Source: an uncultured Roseivirga sp. (GTDB lineage Bacteria > Bacteroidota > Bacteroidia > Cytophagales > Cyclobacteriaceae). Taken from it: a DNA stretch of 64,000 nt. This document shows, in pieces, positions 16,736-27,282 of the stretch. How positions within the stretch are numbered: the first letter of the stretch is position 1; every line of letters begins with the position of its first letter. Under the pieces are notes generated by a model, which had not been told where the DNA came from, ran no database searches, and worked only from the letters and a program-made list of their open reading frames with translations. The position numbers were made by a program, and so were the translations under genes. Where the stretch lies: positions 186,001 to 250,000 of the forward strand of contig CANLOY010000004.1 in NCBI GenBank assembly GCA_947493005.1, written 5' to 3'.

Positions 16736-19700
16736 ATGAGCGGAATAATATTGAAAGACTACCTAAAAGACCGTAAACTGCTGTTTTTTACTTTTTTCGG
16801 GATTGTATGTATGTGTTTATTTATTGGATGTCAGAAAGGCTCTGACATTAAGGAAGAACAACCTGCTGAACCCATACCTTCTGAGGGACCTGTTTTTAAA
16901 CAAGTAGGACTTAATTCCGGGCTCAATTTCATCAATACCATTCGCGAAGATGAAATGCATAACTTCTTCAACTATAACTATATATATAATGGTTCAGGCT
17001 TGGCGGTTGGAGACTTTAATAATGACGATTTGCAGGACGTTTACTTTGTTTCCAATCAGTTTGGCGCCAGGCTGTTTATGAATAAAGGCAATCTAAAGTT
17101 TCAAAATGTTACAGATAAGTCGGGAGCTCTGGCCAAAGATGGTTGGAAGAATGGAGTTACTGTTGTAGATATTAACGATGATGGGTTCGATGACCTGTAT
17201 GTCTCTCGTTCTGGCAGGTACGAAAGTGAAGAGGAAAGAGCGAACTTACTCTATGTGAATAATGGTGATATGACTTTCACTGAAAAAGCTAAGGAGTACG
17301 GACTTGCTGATGCTGGTTATAGTGTACAAGCTTACTTCTTTGACTTCGATCGTGATGGTGATCTTGATATGTATCAGGTTAATCATAGGCTGGATTTTCA
17401 GAATAAGAACACTATTGACCTTAAGAAGAAGCGAGTAGAGGAAATTGATCCATTTTCGAGAGATAGGCTTTATGAAAACAGAAAAGGGAAGTATGTTGAT
17501 ATTTCGGATAAGGCGGGTATTGTTAATAATGCCTGGGGCCTTAGTGCGGTAACAGGAGATTTCAATGAAGACGGTTGGGACGATATTTATGTAGCCAATG
17601 ACTATCTGCTGCCAGACTATCTTTACATCAATAATCAGGATGGTACTTTTACAGAGTCTATCCAGGACCACTTTCAGCATATATCTTTTTATAGTATGGG
17701 AAGTGATTGGGCTGATGTCGATAATAACGGACACCTTGATTTATTTACACTGGACATGGCTCCGGAAGACCATGTGAGATCAAAAAGACTTATGGCCGCC
17801 ATGAGCAATGATGTGTTTCGAACAATGGTAAAACAGGGCTATCATCATCAGTATATGATTAACACTATGCAATACAACCATGGAAAGGGTGATTTTAGCG
17901 AGATAGCTCAGGTTTCTGGAATTAATAAAACCGATTGGAGTTGGACAGCTTTATTTGGTGATTATGATGCCGATGGTTTAAAGGATTTATATGTAACCAA
18001 CGGTATAAGAAAGGATATTACGGATAACGATGCCATGTCGGCAACTGATGACCTGTTTTCTAATGGTAGAAATATTAAGCTAGGACAAGTTCTCGATTTA
18101 ATGCCTAGTGCTAAACTCCAAAATCCTATCTACAGGAATACTGATGGGTTGAAATTTGAAAGAAAGAATGAAGATTGGGGGCTGAAGCGTGCTTATAATT
18201 CTAATGGTGCAGTATATGCAGACCTGGATAATGACGGGGATCTTGAAATTCTGGTTAACAATATGGACTTGATGAGTAGCCTTTACAAAAACCTTACCGT
18301 TGAGAATACCGAGAGGAAGCTAAGGAAACTAAAAATCATTGGCCCACAGGGTAATCGCAATGCATTGGGAACTTCGGTTAGAATTACTACTTCAGACGGC
18401 AATCAAATACTGGAAAAAATAAGAGGAAGCAGAGGCTACCTGTCAAGTACCGACCCTTCCGTTTTTATCTCCTCCAATCTTGATATAAAGAAAATAGAAG
18501 TGAATTGGCCTACAGGACAAAAATCAGTCATTGATAAGTCTGAAGAACTGGCATCCCTTACCATCGATTATAACAGCGCGGCATTTGTTGATCATGCCGA
18601 TTCCAGTGTTCAGCCTTTTTACACAGAATCAGGTGATTCTAAAATTTCTTTTAAGCATGATGAAAATGTATTTGACGACTTTATCAAGGAGATTTTGTTA
18701 CCACATCGTCAATCTGAGCATGGTCCTTTTATAACTTCGGCCGATGTAAATTCCGATGGATTGGATGATCTGCTGGTCGGGGGAGCCAAAGGCCAGCCAG
18801 CAGCGCTTTTTGTTCAGCAAAGGGGAGGGAGTTTCTCAAGAATGTCGGAAGCTACTTTTGAGAGAGATAGAAAGCATGAAGATATCAATGCTGTGTTTTT
18901 TGATGTAGATGGAGACAAAGACCTGGATTTATATGTAGTTAGTGGAAGCGGAGAAGTTTATAGTAATGAGCAAGAGTTGCTCAGAGACAGACTCTATATC
19001 AATGATGGTAAAGGGAATTATGCAAGGTCTGCTTTGGATGCATTGCCCAACGACCTTGTTGCGGGAAGTAAAGCTTTACCTTCAGATATTGATGCTGATG
19101 GTGATTTGGACCTGATAATAATGAATAGGAATGTGCCAGGGGAATACCCTAAAGGACCAAAGAGTTTTATTTATACGAATGAAGGAGGACGTTTTGTAAA
19201 CACTACGAAAAACTCATCTTCGGACTTTTATGAACTGAGCCAAATGCTGGTTGACGGAACGCTGGTTGACCTTGACAATAATGGCCATGATGATTTGATT
19301 GTAGTGGGAGAGTGGACCAGGCCACAGATTTTCATGAATGATGGAGACAGCTTTGAAAAGGCAGACTCCGATTTTAAAGGCCTAACGGGGTGGTGGAACA
19401 GAATTGTTCCAACGGACATTGATAATGATGGAGATATAGACTTTGTCTTAGGAAACACAGGTTTTAATAATAAGTATCATCCATCTGAAAAATCCCCACT
19501 CTATCTTTTCTACAATGATTTTGATGACAATGGGCTAGGGGATATTGTATTGTCTAAAAGTAAAGGAGGAGAACTTTTACCAGTTAGAGGAAGAGAGTGT
19601 AGTTCTCAACAAATGCCTTTTATACTTCAGAAATTCGACAATTACGAAAAGTTTGCGAATGCCGATCTTACAGCTATATATACTGAGGAAAGACTGAACG

Positions 19701-20101
19701 CTTCACTTAAACTTGAGGTCAACAATTTTGCCTCTGGCGTATTGATAAACAATGGTGATTTAGCTTTTGATTTTAAACCTTTACCAACCAGAGCTCAATT
19801 TGGAGCTATTCAGGATATAATTATAAAAGATGTAAATGGTGATGGCCTTAAAGACCTGATATGTGCTGGTAACTTTTATGGAGCTGAAGTAGAAACTGTT
19901 AGATATGATTCAAATTTTGGGACCATAGTAATCAATAATGGTAATGGTAATTTTGAAGTGTTACCTCTCGAAGAAAGCGGACTTGTGCTGAAATCTGATG
20001 TAAGAGATATAGAGTCGGTTACAATAGCTGGTGATGAATATTTGTTAGTAGCATCTAACAATAGTGAACTGAAGCATTACAAATTCACAAAGCGTCCTTA
20101 A
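16736..20101 (+). CDS. Large FG-GAP/VCBS and ASPIC/UnbV repeat lipoprotein
   Basis: I take the ATG at 16736, with a GTG just before it; the product is about 1121 residues. A lipoprotein signal ends at Cys32 ([12 protein letters not shown]). It has many FG-GAP/VCBS repeats with Ca-binding DxDxDG loops ([47 protein letters not shown]). In the middle is an ASPIC/UnbV domain ([17 protein letters not shown]...[18 protein letters not shown]). A second propeller set follows ([19 protein letters not shown]). In Bacteroidota such proteins are surface lipoproteins often found near SusCD-like loci. Here it is solitary, so it is probably an adhesin-like or glycan/protein-binding propeller. Confidence 0.92.
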   Translation: MSGIILKDYLKDRKLLFFTFFGIVCMCLFIGCQKGSDIKEEQPAEPIPSEGPVFKQVGLNSGLNFINTIREDEMHNFFNYNYIYNGSGLAVGDFNNDDLQDVYFVSNQFGARLFMNKGNLKFQNVTDKSGALAKDGWKNGVTVVDINDDGFDDLYVSRSGRYESEEERANLLYVNNGDMTFTEKAKEYGLADAGYSVQAYFFDFDRDGDLDMYQVNHRLDFQNKNTIDLKKKRVEEIDPFSRDRLYENRKGKYVDISDKAGIVNNAWGLSAVTGDFNEDGWDDIYVANDYLLPDYLYINNQDGTFTESIQDHFQHISFYSMGSDWADVDNNGHLDLFTLDMAPEDHVRSKRLMAAMSNDVFRTMVKQGYHHQYMINTMQYNHGKGDFSEIAQVSGINKTDWSWTALFGDYDADGLKDLYVTNGIRKDITDNDAMSATDDLFSNGRNIKLGQVLDLMPSAKLQNPIYRNTDGLKFERKNEDWGLKRAYNSNGAVYADLDNDGDLEILVNNMDLMSSLYKNLTVENTERKLRKLKIIGPQGNRNALGTSVRITTSDGNQILEKIRGSRGYLSSTDPSVFISSNLDIKKIEVNWPTGQKSVIDKSEELASLTIDYNSAAFVDHADSSVQPFYTESGDSKISFKHDENVFDDFIKEILLPHRQSEHGPFITSADVNSDGLDDLLVGGAKGQPAALFVQQRGGSFSRMSEATFERDRKHEDINAVFFDVDGDKDLDLYVVSGSGEVYSNEQELLRDRLYINDGKGNYARSALDALPNDLVAGSKALPSDIDADGDLDLIIMNRNVPGEYPKGPKSFIYTNEGGRFVNTTKNSSSDFYELSQMLVDGTLVDLDNNGHDDLIVVGEWTRPQIFMNDGDSFEKADSDFKGLTGWWNRIVPTDIDNDGDIDFVLGNTGFNNKYHPSEKSPLYLFYNDFDDNGLGDIVLSKSKGGELLPVRGRECSSQQMPFILQKFDNYEKFANADLTAIYTEERLNASLKLEVNNFASGVLINNGDLAFDFKPLPTRAQFGAIQDIIIKDVNGDGLKDLICAGNFYGAEVETVRYDSNFGTIVINNGNGNFEVLPLEESGLVLKSDVRDIESVTIAGDEYLLVASNNSELKHYKFTKRP

Positions 20102-20130
20102 GTCATTTCAAAGTTTGAAACAATTCAAAC

Positions 20131-20167
20131 TCCCAGACACCCAATATTTTATACTGGTGCCTGGGAA
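20131..20167. terminator. Possible hairpin terminator between the FG-GAP and MATE genes
   Basis: TCCCAGACACC pairs with GGTGCCTGGGA with one A-C mismatch around a loop of about 14 bases. It lies between convergent stops. The T tail is weak, so this is a tentative bidirectional terminator. Confidence 0.4.
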
Positions 20168-20186
20168 TTAGATCATTAGTATTTGT

Positions 20187-21596
20187 TTAGACCTTGACAG
20201 ATTTCCATTTACCCTTTTTGAAGAGTATAATGGACATCACGGCAATTAATACTTCCGCAAGTGTAATCGCTACAAAAACACCCACTGGCCCCCAGTTAAA
20301 AGTGAAAGCAGCCAAATAGGCAAACGGTAACTGAAATACCCAAAAGCAGAAGAAATTGATTATAGTTGGTGTTTTTGTATCTCCTGCTCCGTTAAACGAT
20401 TGTGTAACCACCATGCCATATGCATAGAAAACATAGCCGGAAGCAATTACCTGAAGGCTTAGTGCACCGTATTTTACCACATCGTCCACATCACTGAACA
20501 TTCCAATAATGTAGGTAGCAGAAACAAGGTAAATAACTGAAATCACTACCATGAGTATCGCATTGTATTTTCCTGTTTTCCATACTGATTTTTCCGCACG
20601 GTCAGGTTGCTGAGCTCCAAGGTTTTGTCCTACCAATGTAGCAGCAGCATTACTCATACCCCATGAAGGCATCAGCGTAAACATCATTACTCTTATTGAA
20701 ATGGTATAACCTGCAAGTACATCGCTACCAAACTCGGACATTATTCGCATTAAAAATACCCAGCTCGAAGTACCAATAAGGAATTGTCCAATACCTCCTA
20801 AAGAGATTTTGATCAGGTTCCACATCACTTTTAAGTCCAGAACAAAATCCCTGACTCTAATCTTAATTCGGCTCCAACCAAAGATCAGGATCATAAATTG
20901 CCCAGTCACGGCAACACCTCGTCCGATTGTTGTCGCAATGGCTGCTCCTTCCACACCATAAGCAGGGATTGGTCCCAGACCAAAGATGAAAATCGGATCA
21001 AGTATGATATTCAGTCCGTTAGAAATCACCAAAGTCCACATGGCTACTGATGCATCTCCGGCACCTCTGAAAACCGCATTGATCAGAAACAACATCATTA
21101 TAGTGATGTTACCACCGATTAATATCCGTGTATATCCATAGCCTTCCGCTATCAGAGCAGGTTCACCACCCATTAACTCAAGGATTTCTTTTGGATAAAT
21201 TATTCCCAGAGTACCAATGATGACCGCTACGAAAGCACCTAGGAATATGGCTTGAACTGCAGCTTTGGCAGCTCCTTGTTTATCCTTTTCACCAATGCGC
21301 CTTGCTACCACTGCGGTTGCAGCCATACTTAGCCCTATAGCAACGGCATACAAAAGCGTAATTACTGACTCTGTAAGGCCAACTGTCGCTACTGCATTAA
21401 CGGAAATTCTTGAAACGAAAATAATATCGACTAATGCGAAAGTCGATTCCATGAGCATTTCGAGAATCATCGGAATTGAAAGCATAAAAATTGCCTTTCT
21501 GATACTTCCCGTAGTGAAGTCTTCTTGCTTGCCAGCGATGGCCATTTTTAGGTATAGCCAATACCTCTGTATTTTATTACCAGTAAACTGTGTCAT
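20187..21596 (-). CDS. MATE-family multidrug/toxic compound exporter
   Basis: This 469-residue integral membrane protein has about 12 transmembrane helices in two homologous halves. The first begins near FTTGSIRKAIFMLSIPMILEMLMESTFALVDIIFVSRIS and the second has MSEFGSDVLAGYTISIRVMMFTLMPSWGMSNAAATLVGQNLGA, both typical of MATE transporters. These use Na+ or H+ gradients to extrude cationic drugs and metabolites. A structured, gene-free stretch lies upstream (21644-21699). There is no adjacent regulator. Confidence 0.93.
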   Translation of the reverse strand: MTQFTGNKIQRYWLYLKMAIAGKQEDFTTGSIRKAIFMLSIPMILEMLMESTFALVDIIFVSRISVNAVATVGLTESVITLLYAVAIGLSMAATAVVARRIGEKDKQGAAKAAVQAIFLGAFVAVIIGTLGIIYPKEILELMGGEPALIAEGYGYTRILIGGNITIMMLFLINAVFRGAGDASVAMWTLVISNGLNIILDPIFIFGLGPIPAYGVEGAAIATTIGRGVAVTGQFMILIFGWSRIKIRVRDFVLDLKVMWNLIKISLGGIGQFLIGTSSWVFLMRIMSEFGSDVLAGYTISIRVMMFTLMPSWGMSNAAATLVGQNLGAQQPDRAEKSVWKTGKYNAILMVVISVIYLVSATYIIGMFSDVDDVVKYGALSLQVIASGYVFYAYGMVVTQSFNGAGDTKTPTIINFFCFWVFQLPFAYLAAFTFNWGPVGVFVAITLAEVLIAVMSIILFKKGKWKSVKV

Positions 21597-21643
21597 TATT
21601 TGAGAATTATATAAATACTAAAAAGTAAATAGGGGGTAATCGA

Positions 21644-21699
21644 CAAATTGCTAAGCAATTTGCGTTCTATACCAGCTCGGAGCTGTAGGACGGTATGAA
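21644..21699. other. Structured intergenic element upstream of the MATE gene
   Basis: Two hairpins lie side by side. The first is CAAATTGC-TAA-GCAATTTG (21644-21662). The second has arms GTTCTATACC (21664-21673) and GGTATGAAC (21691-21699), a 9-bp stem with one bulged T, and encloses CAGC-TCGGA-GCTG (21674-21685). It lies in the expected 5' leader of the MATE gene on the minus strand. It could be a regulatory RNA structure or a dispersed palindromic repeat; the sequence alone does not decide. Confidence 0.4.
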
Positions 21700-21847
21700 C
21701 GAGGTAATTCTCATAACTTCATGATGCTCCAAATCAAGAAACTTTTTCTGACTTTAAAAAGCATTAATTTAAAAAAACTAGAATTCTTTGTGTAATTCTT
21801 GTTATCAAAGAGATGATCGGTTGCTGATGCTATTTCTAAATAGCTGA

Positions 21848-22531
21848 TTAGTTAAGCAAGTCTCTAATTTTTTCCATACCCAGAGTAGCCTTTTCCTGGA
21901 TACAGTGAATGCCACTGTTTCTTCCTAAGTCTGGTAAATTAGGATCTACCAGAAACTTTTGAGAATCAACAGGTGCGTAGTCTACCAACCCAGCGGCTGG
22001 ATATACCTGAAGGGATGTACCTACAATCAATAGAACATCAGCATTACTAGTGAGTTCTATCGCTACTTCCATCATGGGTACCGCTTCTCCAAACCATACG
22101 ATATTGGGTCTGAGCTGACTGCCTTTTTCACACAAGTCTCCAAGTTTCAAAGACCAACTTTCCATTTCATAGATCAGTGCCTCATCAATTGTACTACGAG
22201 ATTGAAATAGCTGACCATGAAGGTGGTATACATTAGAACTACCGGCTTTTTCGTGCAGGTTATCTACATTTTGGGTAATTATCCTAACATCATAGTGGTC
22301 TTCCAGTTCTGCAAGAATCTGATGCGCTTTATTGGGAGAAGCATTGAGTGCTTGTTTTCTTCTTTGGTTATAGAATTCAAGAACTAATTCAGGGTTGGCG
22401 TGCCAACCCTCAGGAGAAGCTACTTCCATAACATCATGCCCTTCCCAGAGACCATTAGCATCTCTGAAAGTTTTGAGACCACTTTCTGCACTAATACCCG
22501 CACCAGTAAGTACTACTAACCTTTGCTTCAT
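21848..22531 (-). CDS. cobB: Sir2-family NAD-dependent protein deacylase (sirtuin)
   Basis: This 227-residue protein has NAD-binding GAGISAESGLKTFRD (residues 10-24), QNVDNLHEKAG (87-97) and the catalytic His of HLHG (His105). Tyr54 and Arg57 in FYNQRRKQ match the Tyr/Arg pair that gives CobB and SIRT5 their preference for succinyl or malonyl lysine. Unlike CobB it has only one Cys (134) where a four-Cys zinc site is expected, so the zinc ribbon seems lost. It removes acyl groups from lysines using NAD. It starts 12 bases after the HD-domain gene ends and is probably the last gene of a topA / hydrolase / HD / sirtuin operon. Confidence 0.9.
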   Translation of the reverse strand: MKQRLVVLTGAGISAESGLKTFRDANGLWEGHDVMEVASPEGWHANPELVLEFYNQRRKQALNASPNKAHQILAELEDHYDVRIITQNVDNLHEKAGSSNVYHLHGQLFQSRSTIDEALIYEMESWSLKLGDLCEKGSQLRPNIVWFGEAVPMMEVAIELTSNADVLLIVGTSLQVYPAAGLVDYAPVDSQKFLVDPNLPDLGRNSGIHCIQEKATLGMEKIRDLLN

Positions 22532-22543
22532 AAATTCTGATAA

Positions 22544-23086
22544 CTAGCCTATTTTCAGCTCTTCTCTATTTTCTGATAAAACGTTGATTATAAACTGAAT
22601 ATGGTCGATGAGGTCAACTTCAAGTAAATCTATTCCTGCTTGAATTTCATCTCGTTCTACCTTAGCAGCAAAACTCTTTTGTTTGAGTTTCTTTTTAACG
22701 GATTTTGGAGTCAGCCCTACGATGCCATCTGGTCTTACCTGGCAGCAAGCAATAATAAAACCAGTAAGTTCATCACTTGCCAATAATGCTTTATCGAGCT
22801 TATTATCATAAGAAACTCCCCATTTGGTATAGTGTGCAGAAATGGCATGAGCAATTTTCTCTTCTCCTTTTTCTCTTAGCATACCCACAATTCTGTTGGG
22901 GTGTTCCTCTGGATACGCTTCATAATCAGCATCATGTAAGAGCCCGGTAATTGCCCATTCATTGGGATCTTCATTAAAATGCCTGGCATATGCCTCCATT
23001 ACCAATTCAACTGTTCGTGCATGTCTTAATAAGCTTTCTCCTTTGGTCATGGAAGAAAGAATTTCTCTGGCTTCTTCTCTTGTCAT
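22544..23086 (-). CDS. HD-domain phosphohydrolase-like protein
   Basis: This 180-residue protein has the HD-domain metal ligands: His in SLLRHARTVELVMEAYARHF, the HD pair in ITGLLHDADYEAYPEEHP, and a later AISAHYTKWG and ASDELTGFI. This is the HDIG-type family of metal-dependent phosphohydrolases, whose substrates (nucleotides or others) are usually unknown. It overlaps the alpha/beta hydrolase gene by four bases (23083-23086) and is followed closely by the sirtuin gene, which supports translational coupling. Confidence 0.85.
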   Translation of the reverse strand: MTREEAREILSSMTKGESLLRHARTVELVMEAYARHFNEDPNEWAITGLLHDADYEAYPEEHPNRIVGMLREKGEEKIAHAISAHYTKWGVSYDNKLDKALLASDELTGFIIACCQVRPDGIVGLTPKSVKKKLKQKSFAAKVERDEIQAGIDLLEVDLIDHIQFIINVLSENREELKIG

Positions 23087-24054
23087 TTACTTTTGAGGTT
23101 GTTTACAAAAAAGGATACAATACTGGTTTTAAAGAGTTCATTAAGTGCCAAATCAGGGTTGCCATAAGTAGCCATATTTTGTTGGCGATCAGCTGGTGCA
23201 TCTTTAAGTACATGGTTCATACCATCAATAATAAAGAGTTTGGCCTTTGGGTTCGCTTTCTTCAGTCCATTGGCATCATCAATAGTTACCTGTATATCCG
23301 TTGTTCCATTTAGGACTGCAATGGGTATATTTAATTTGGCAATTTCCTTTTGCGGTTTATACTTCATCCAAGAGCTTATAAAAGGCTGGATGTCAGGTCT
23401 GAATAATGAGTTCAGATAGGTGGGGACTTCTTTAACGGTTTTACCTTCCAAAAGAGTATCAATGATTTTCTGAGTTTCTTCTATAACCGAAGGAGGATTA
23501 TATGGGTTGGCCTTAATCTGAGTCATAATGGTTTCATCTATCCCCAAGGAGGGACCTGCGATTGAGGCAAATGCCGAAACATTAGGGTTTTGACTAATCA
23601 ATATACCAATCAAAGAACCTTGGCTATGACCTGCAACACCTACTTTTCTGAATCTTTTATCTTTTATCAGGTAATTGAGCCAGGATTGAGCATCATTGAC
23701 GAAGTCATCAAAGGTTAAATCCTTTTCTGCTTTTCCCGCAGATTTACTCATTCCCTGACCACGCTTATCAAACCTTAAGCTGGCGATGCCTTTTTCTGCA
23801 AGGGCTTGTGCCAACATTTTGAGTGAATTATTGTTTCCGGGAATAACTCCTGAGTTACCATCTTTGTCAGTAGGGCCAGAGCCTTGGATAATTAGAACAA
23901 CAGGCGTTTTTTTCTTTGTATCGGGAAACATAATTACTCCGCCAAGCTTTCCGTTTTCTACTGTTAACTCTACCTCTTTTTCCTCAAAGGATTGAGCATA
24001 GCTGAAGGTAGAAAAGCCTGCAAAAAGCAAACAAATGATAGTGAGTTTTTTCAT
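23083..24054 (-). CDS. Exported alpha/beta hydrolase
   Basis: This 323-residue protein has a signal peptide (MKKLTIICLLFAGFSTFSYAQS). The core is an alpha/beta hydrolase: oxyanion region VVLIIQGSGPTDKDGN, nucleophile elbow GVAGHSQGSLIG, acid region VLNGTTDIQVT and the His in FIIDGMNHVLKDAP. It would hydrolyse an ester, peptide or similar bond in the periplasm. It overlaps the HD gene by four bases and begins 64 bases after topA ends, so it may be part of that operon. Confidence 0.9.
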   Translation of the reverse strand: MKKLTIICLLFAGFSTFSYAQSFEEKEVELTVENGKLGGVIMFPDTKKKTPVVLIIQGSGPTDKDGNSGVIPGNNNSLKMLAQALAEKGIASLRFDKRGQGMSKSAGKAEKDLTFDDFVNDAQSWLNYLIKDKRFRKVGVAGHSQGSLIGILISQNPNVSAFASIAGPSLGIDETIMTQIKANPYNPPSVIEETQKIIDTLLEGKTVKEVPTYLNSLFRPDIQPFISSWMKYKPQKEIAKLNIPIAVLNGTTDIQVTIDDANGLKKANPKAKLFIIDGMNHVLKDAPADRQQNMATYGNPDLALNELFKTSIVSFFVNNLKSK

Positions 24055-24118
24055 TGCTATCTTTTACTGAAATGTAGTAAAAACAGTGATAACTATGAAA
24101 GGAGTACTTGAATGAGCG

Positions 24119-26608
24119 TTATTTTTTCTTACGCGCGGTTTTCTTGGCAGGCTTGTTTTTCTCTATTAATGCCTTGGCTTCTTCTAATGTCATATCAGAA
24201 ACATCTACAGTCTTAGCCAATTCAATTTTTAATTTGCCTTTGATCACATTGTGACGTCCCCAGCGTGCTTTTTCAACCCTGATGCCTTCTTCTTCCCAAT
24301 TGTGAATTACCTTCTCTTTCTCCTTTTGAATTTTATCTTCAATGAGTTCCACAATGTCATTGTCTGACAGGTTATCCCAATCATATTTTTTATTGACATT
24401 GATGAACATGTTGTTCCATTTGATAAATGGACCAAAACGCCCTTTTCCTTTTTGAACGGGTTCACCTTGATAGACATAAATTGGAGCATCGGCAGCCTCT
24501 TTTTCCTTGATCAGCACAATGGCTTCATCTTCCGTGATACTCAGTGGGTCGGCATCTTTAGGAAGGGATACAAATTTGCCATCAAACTTAAGGTACGGTC
24601 CAAAACGACCTTGCGCTGCAATGATTTCCTGATCTTTATAAGTACCGACTTCACGTGGTAATTTGAATAGTTCAAGCGCTTCTTCGAGTGAAATGCTCTC
24701 AATAAACTGGCCTTTATTCATGCTGGCATATTGAGGCTTGTTTTCAGGGTTGTCTGGATCTGACTCTCCAATCTGAACCAATGGCCCAAACTTTCCTAGT
24801 CTGGCGATTACAGGCTTTCCACTTGCGGGATCAATTCCTATTTCGCGACTGGCACCAACATCGCTTCTGCTGATCTGTTCTGTTTGTTCTACCTTATTAT
24901 GAAAACCTCCATAGAAGTTTTTGATCATTTTATCCCATTCCTGACCACCATGTGCAATGTTATCAAACTCTTCTTCAACCTTTGCGGTAAATGAATAGTC
25001 GATTACATTAGGGAAGTGCTCTACAAGGAAATCGTTTACTACCATGGCAATATTGGTAGGGAAGAGTTTCGCTTTTTCGGCTCCTGTAATTTCGGTTTTA
25101 GTTTGCTCAGCTACGGTGTTATTTCTTAAGATTAATTCAGCATAATTTCTTTCTACACCTTCTCTGTTTTCTTTTGAAACATACTCACGCTTCTGAACCG
25201 TAGATATGGTTGGGGCATAAGTAGACGGTCGACCAATACCCATTTCTTCCAGTTTCTTAACCAAGCTTGCTTCTGTGTATCTTGCAGGAGGACGAGTAAA
25301 ACCCTGGCGGGCTGTCATACTTTTGAGGTCTAATACCTGACCAATGTTGAGTGGAGGAAGTATACCTTTGGCCTCTTCATTGTGCTCGTCATCATCTGTT
25401 GACTCTATATAGACTTTCAGAAAACCCTCAAATTTGATTACCTCACCCTGAGCTATCAGTTTTTGTGCATTAGTGGAAGCTTCTATAGTAACGATTGTTC
25501 TTTCCAGTTGTGCTTCGGCCATTTGCGAGGCCACCGCCCTTTTCCAGATCAACTCATACAAACGTTGTTCATTATAGTCTTTACCTGCTGTATGATTTGA
25601 GAAATCAGTTGGTCTGATGGCTTCGTGCGCCTCTTGTGCTGACTTTGACTTAGTTTTGAATTTTCTCGTTTTTACAAACTCAGGCCCATAAGAAGCCTTG
25701 ATTTCATTAACAGCTCCATTAATAGCTTCATCTGAAAGATTAACAGAGTCAGTTCTCATATACGAGATTTTACCCGCTTCGTAAAGCTTTTGGGCCACTG
25801 TCATGGTTTGAACAACCGAATAGCCAAGCTTTCTACTAGCTTCCTGCTGCAGGGTAGAAGTAGTAAAAGGAGCCGCTGGAGATCGCTTTGCTGGTTTCTT
25901 TTCAAGGTTTTCAATCTGGAAATTAGCACCAATACAGCTATTTAAATATGCTTTTGCTTCTTCCAGAGAATCAAACTTTGATGGAAGTTCAGCCTTTAAC
26001 TCTTTTCCCTGTACATTGAAAATGGCGACTACCTTGAAGAAAGATTGTGTATCAAAATGATCAATATCTCTTTCCTTCTCAACAACCAACCTTACTGCTA
26101 CAGACTGAACTCTTCCAGCAGAAAGCCCTCGTTTAATTTTCTTCCAAAGTACAGGAGATAGTTCATAACCTACTAGTCTGTCTAGTATTCTTCTGGCTTG
26201 CTGCGCATTTACCAAATCTTCATCGATAGCCCTTGGGTTGGCAATGGCATTTTGAATAGCAGATTTCGTAATTTCTCTGAACACGATTCTCCTTGTGCTC
26301 TCAGGATTAAGTTTTAATGCCTCTTTTAAATGCCAGCTTATGGCTTCTCCTTCGCGGTCATCATCACTCGCGAGGTAGATAGTCTGTGCTACTTTAGATA
26401 GTTTTTTTAGCTCTCGTATGACTTCTTTTTTGTCTGAACTAACCTCGTATGTGGGTTTGAAACTATTCTCTATATCAATGGCTTTATCGCCTTTTGGTAA
26501 GTCTCTTACGTGTCCATAACTAGAAACCACTTTAAAGTCACTTCCTAGATATCCTTCAATGGTTTTGGCCTTAGCCGGGGACTCCACTATGACAAGATTT
26601 TTAGACAT
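24119..26608 (-). CDS. topA: DNA topoisomerase I (type IA)
   Basis: This 829-residue enzyme starts MSKNLVIVESPAKAKTIEGYLG (Toprim) with DDDREGEAISWHL for Mg binding. The catalytic Tyr283 is in GKISYMRTDSVNLS, and further core motifs are GLSAGRVQSVAVRLV and EMGIGRPSTYAPTISTVQ. It relaxes negative supercoils. The C-terminus has no CxxC zinc fingers (the only Cys is near 224). Instead it has repeated GRFGPYLK-like units (LGKFGPLVQ, GRFGPYLKFDG, GRFGPFIKWNN, ARWGRHNVIKG) and a Lys-rich tail, a form seen in Bacteroidota. It is probably the first gene of an operon reading leftward. Confidence 0.97.
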   Translation of the reverse strand: MSKNLVIVESPAKAKTIEGYLGSDFKVVSSYGHVRDLPKGDKAIDIENSFKPTYEVSSDKKEVIRELKKLSKVAQTIYLASDDDREGEAISWHLKEALKLNPESTRRIVFREITKSAIQNAIANPRAIDEDLVNAQQARRILDRLVGYELSPVLWKKIKRGLSAGRVQSVAVRLVVEKERDIDHFDTQSFFKVVAIFNVQGKELKAELPSKFDSLEEAKAYLNSCIGANFQIENLEKKPAKRSPAAPFTTSTLQQEASRKLGYSVVQTMTVAQKLYEAGKISYMRTDSVNLSDEAINGAVNEIKASYGPEFVKTRKFKTKSKSAQEAHEAIRPTDFSNHTAGKDYNEQRLYELIWKRAVASQMAEAQLERTIVTIEASTNAQKLIAQGEVIKFEGFLKVYIESTDDDEHNEEAKGILPPLNIGQVLDLKSMTARQGFTRPPARYTEASLVKKLEEMGIGRPSTYAPTISTVQKREYVSKENREGVERNYAELILRNNTVAEQTKTEITGAEKAKLFPTNIAMVVNDFLVEHFPNVIDYSFTAKVEEEFDNIAHGGQEWDKMIKNFYGGFHNKVEQTEQISRSDVGASREIGIDPASGKPVIARLGKFGPLVQIGESDPDNPENKPQYASMNKGQFIESISLEEALELFKLPREVGTYKDQEIIAAQGRFGPYLKFDGKFVSLPKDADPLSITEDEAIVLIKEKEAADAPIYVYQGEPVQKGKGRFGPFIKWNNMFINVNKKYDWDNLSDNDIVELIEDKIQKEKEKVIHNWEEEGIRVEKARWGRHNVIKGKLKIELAKTVDVSDMTLEEAKALIEKNKPAKKTARKKK

Positions 26609-26754
26609 ATTGTTCTTTAATTTTTAACCTGAGAGCGCCCAAAGATGGCAATAAAACTTTCAAAAAAACAAATCAAATATGTCAGACCCCCAATCATTTT
26701 ATATCAAAAAACTGAAATTGTCGTTGTTTTGCACATAACCGAAACAACAACACA

Positions 26755-27243
26755 ATGGTTAAAAATATTCTGTTAATCAGACATGCAGAGGCTGAGTTTG
26801 TCTCTGGGCAGAAACGCGATTTCGAAAGAATGCTCACTAATAATGGATGCAACCAGGCAACTATTTTAGGGACATACATTAATAAACTTCCAATTCACAT
26901 GGATGCTATTTATATGAGCCCAGCTTATAGAACACTGGAAACAACCAAATTGTTGGTAGAACAGTTGGATGTTGTTCCCAGATTGATGGATGCGGAAGAG
27001 TTGTATGAAGCTACAGAGAATTTAATGAAGGCTTTTGTTAGGCGAGTAGATCCTATGTTTAAGAACATTGCCATTGTAGCACACAATCCATCCATAGCGC
27101 AGTATTTTGCCTATTTGACCATGTCGGTGAGAGATTTTTCTCCTGCTACTTGTACTTGGGTTGAATTATCTGTTGATGTCTGGAATGCGGTATCTTCTAA
27201 TATGGGAATAGAGAAGGATTACTATTATCCGGGTATGGCTTAG
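26755..27243 (+). CDS. SixA-like histidine phosphatase
   Basis: This 162-residue protein of the histidine phosphatase (phosphoglycerate mutase-like) superfamily has the RHA catalytic motif in ILLIRHAEAEFVSG, a second-half His in VAHNPSIAQYFAYL, and YMSPAYRTLETTKLL. The size fits the single-domain SixA group. E. coli SixA removes phosphate from phosphohistidine, but the substrate here is unknown. It is divergent from topA, 146 bases away, and a large repeat region follows it. Confidence 0.85.
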   Translation: MVKNILLIRHAEAEFVSGQKRDFERMLTNNGCNQATILGTYINKLPIHMDAIYMSPAYRTLETTKLLVEQLDVVPRLMDAEELYEATENLMKAFVRRVDPMFKNIAIVAHNPSIAQYFAYLTMSVRDFSPATCTWVELSVDVWNAVSSNMGIEKDYYYPGMA

Positions 27244-27282
27244 GTTTGCGGAGTGGGATTTAAGGGTTATCTTCTTTTTACC

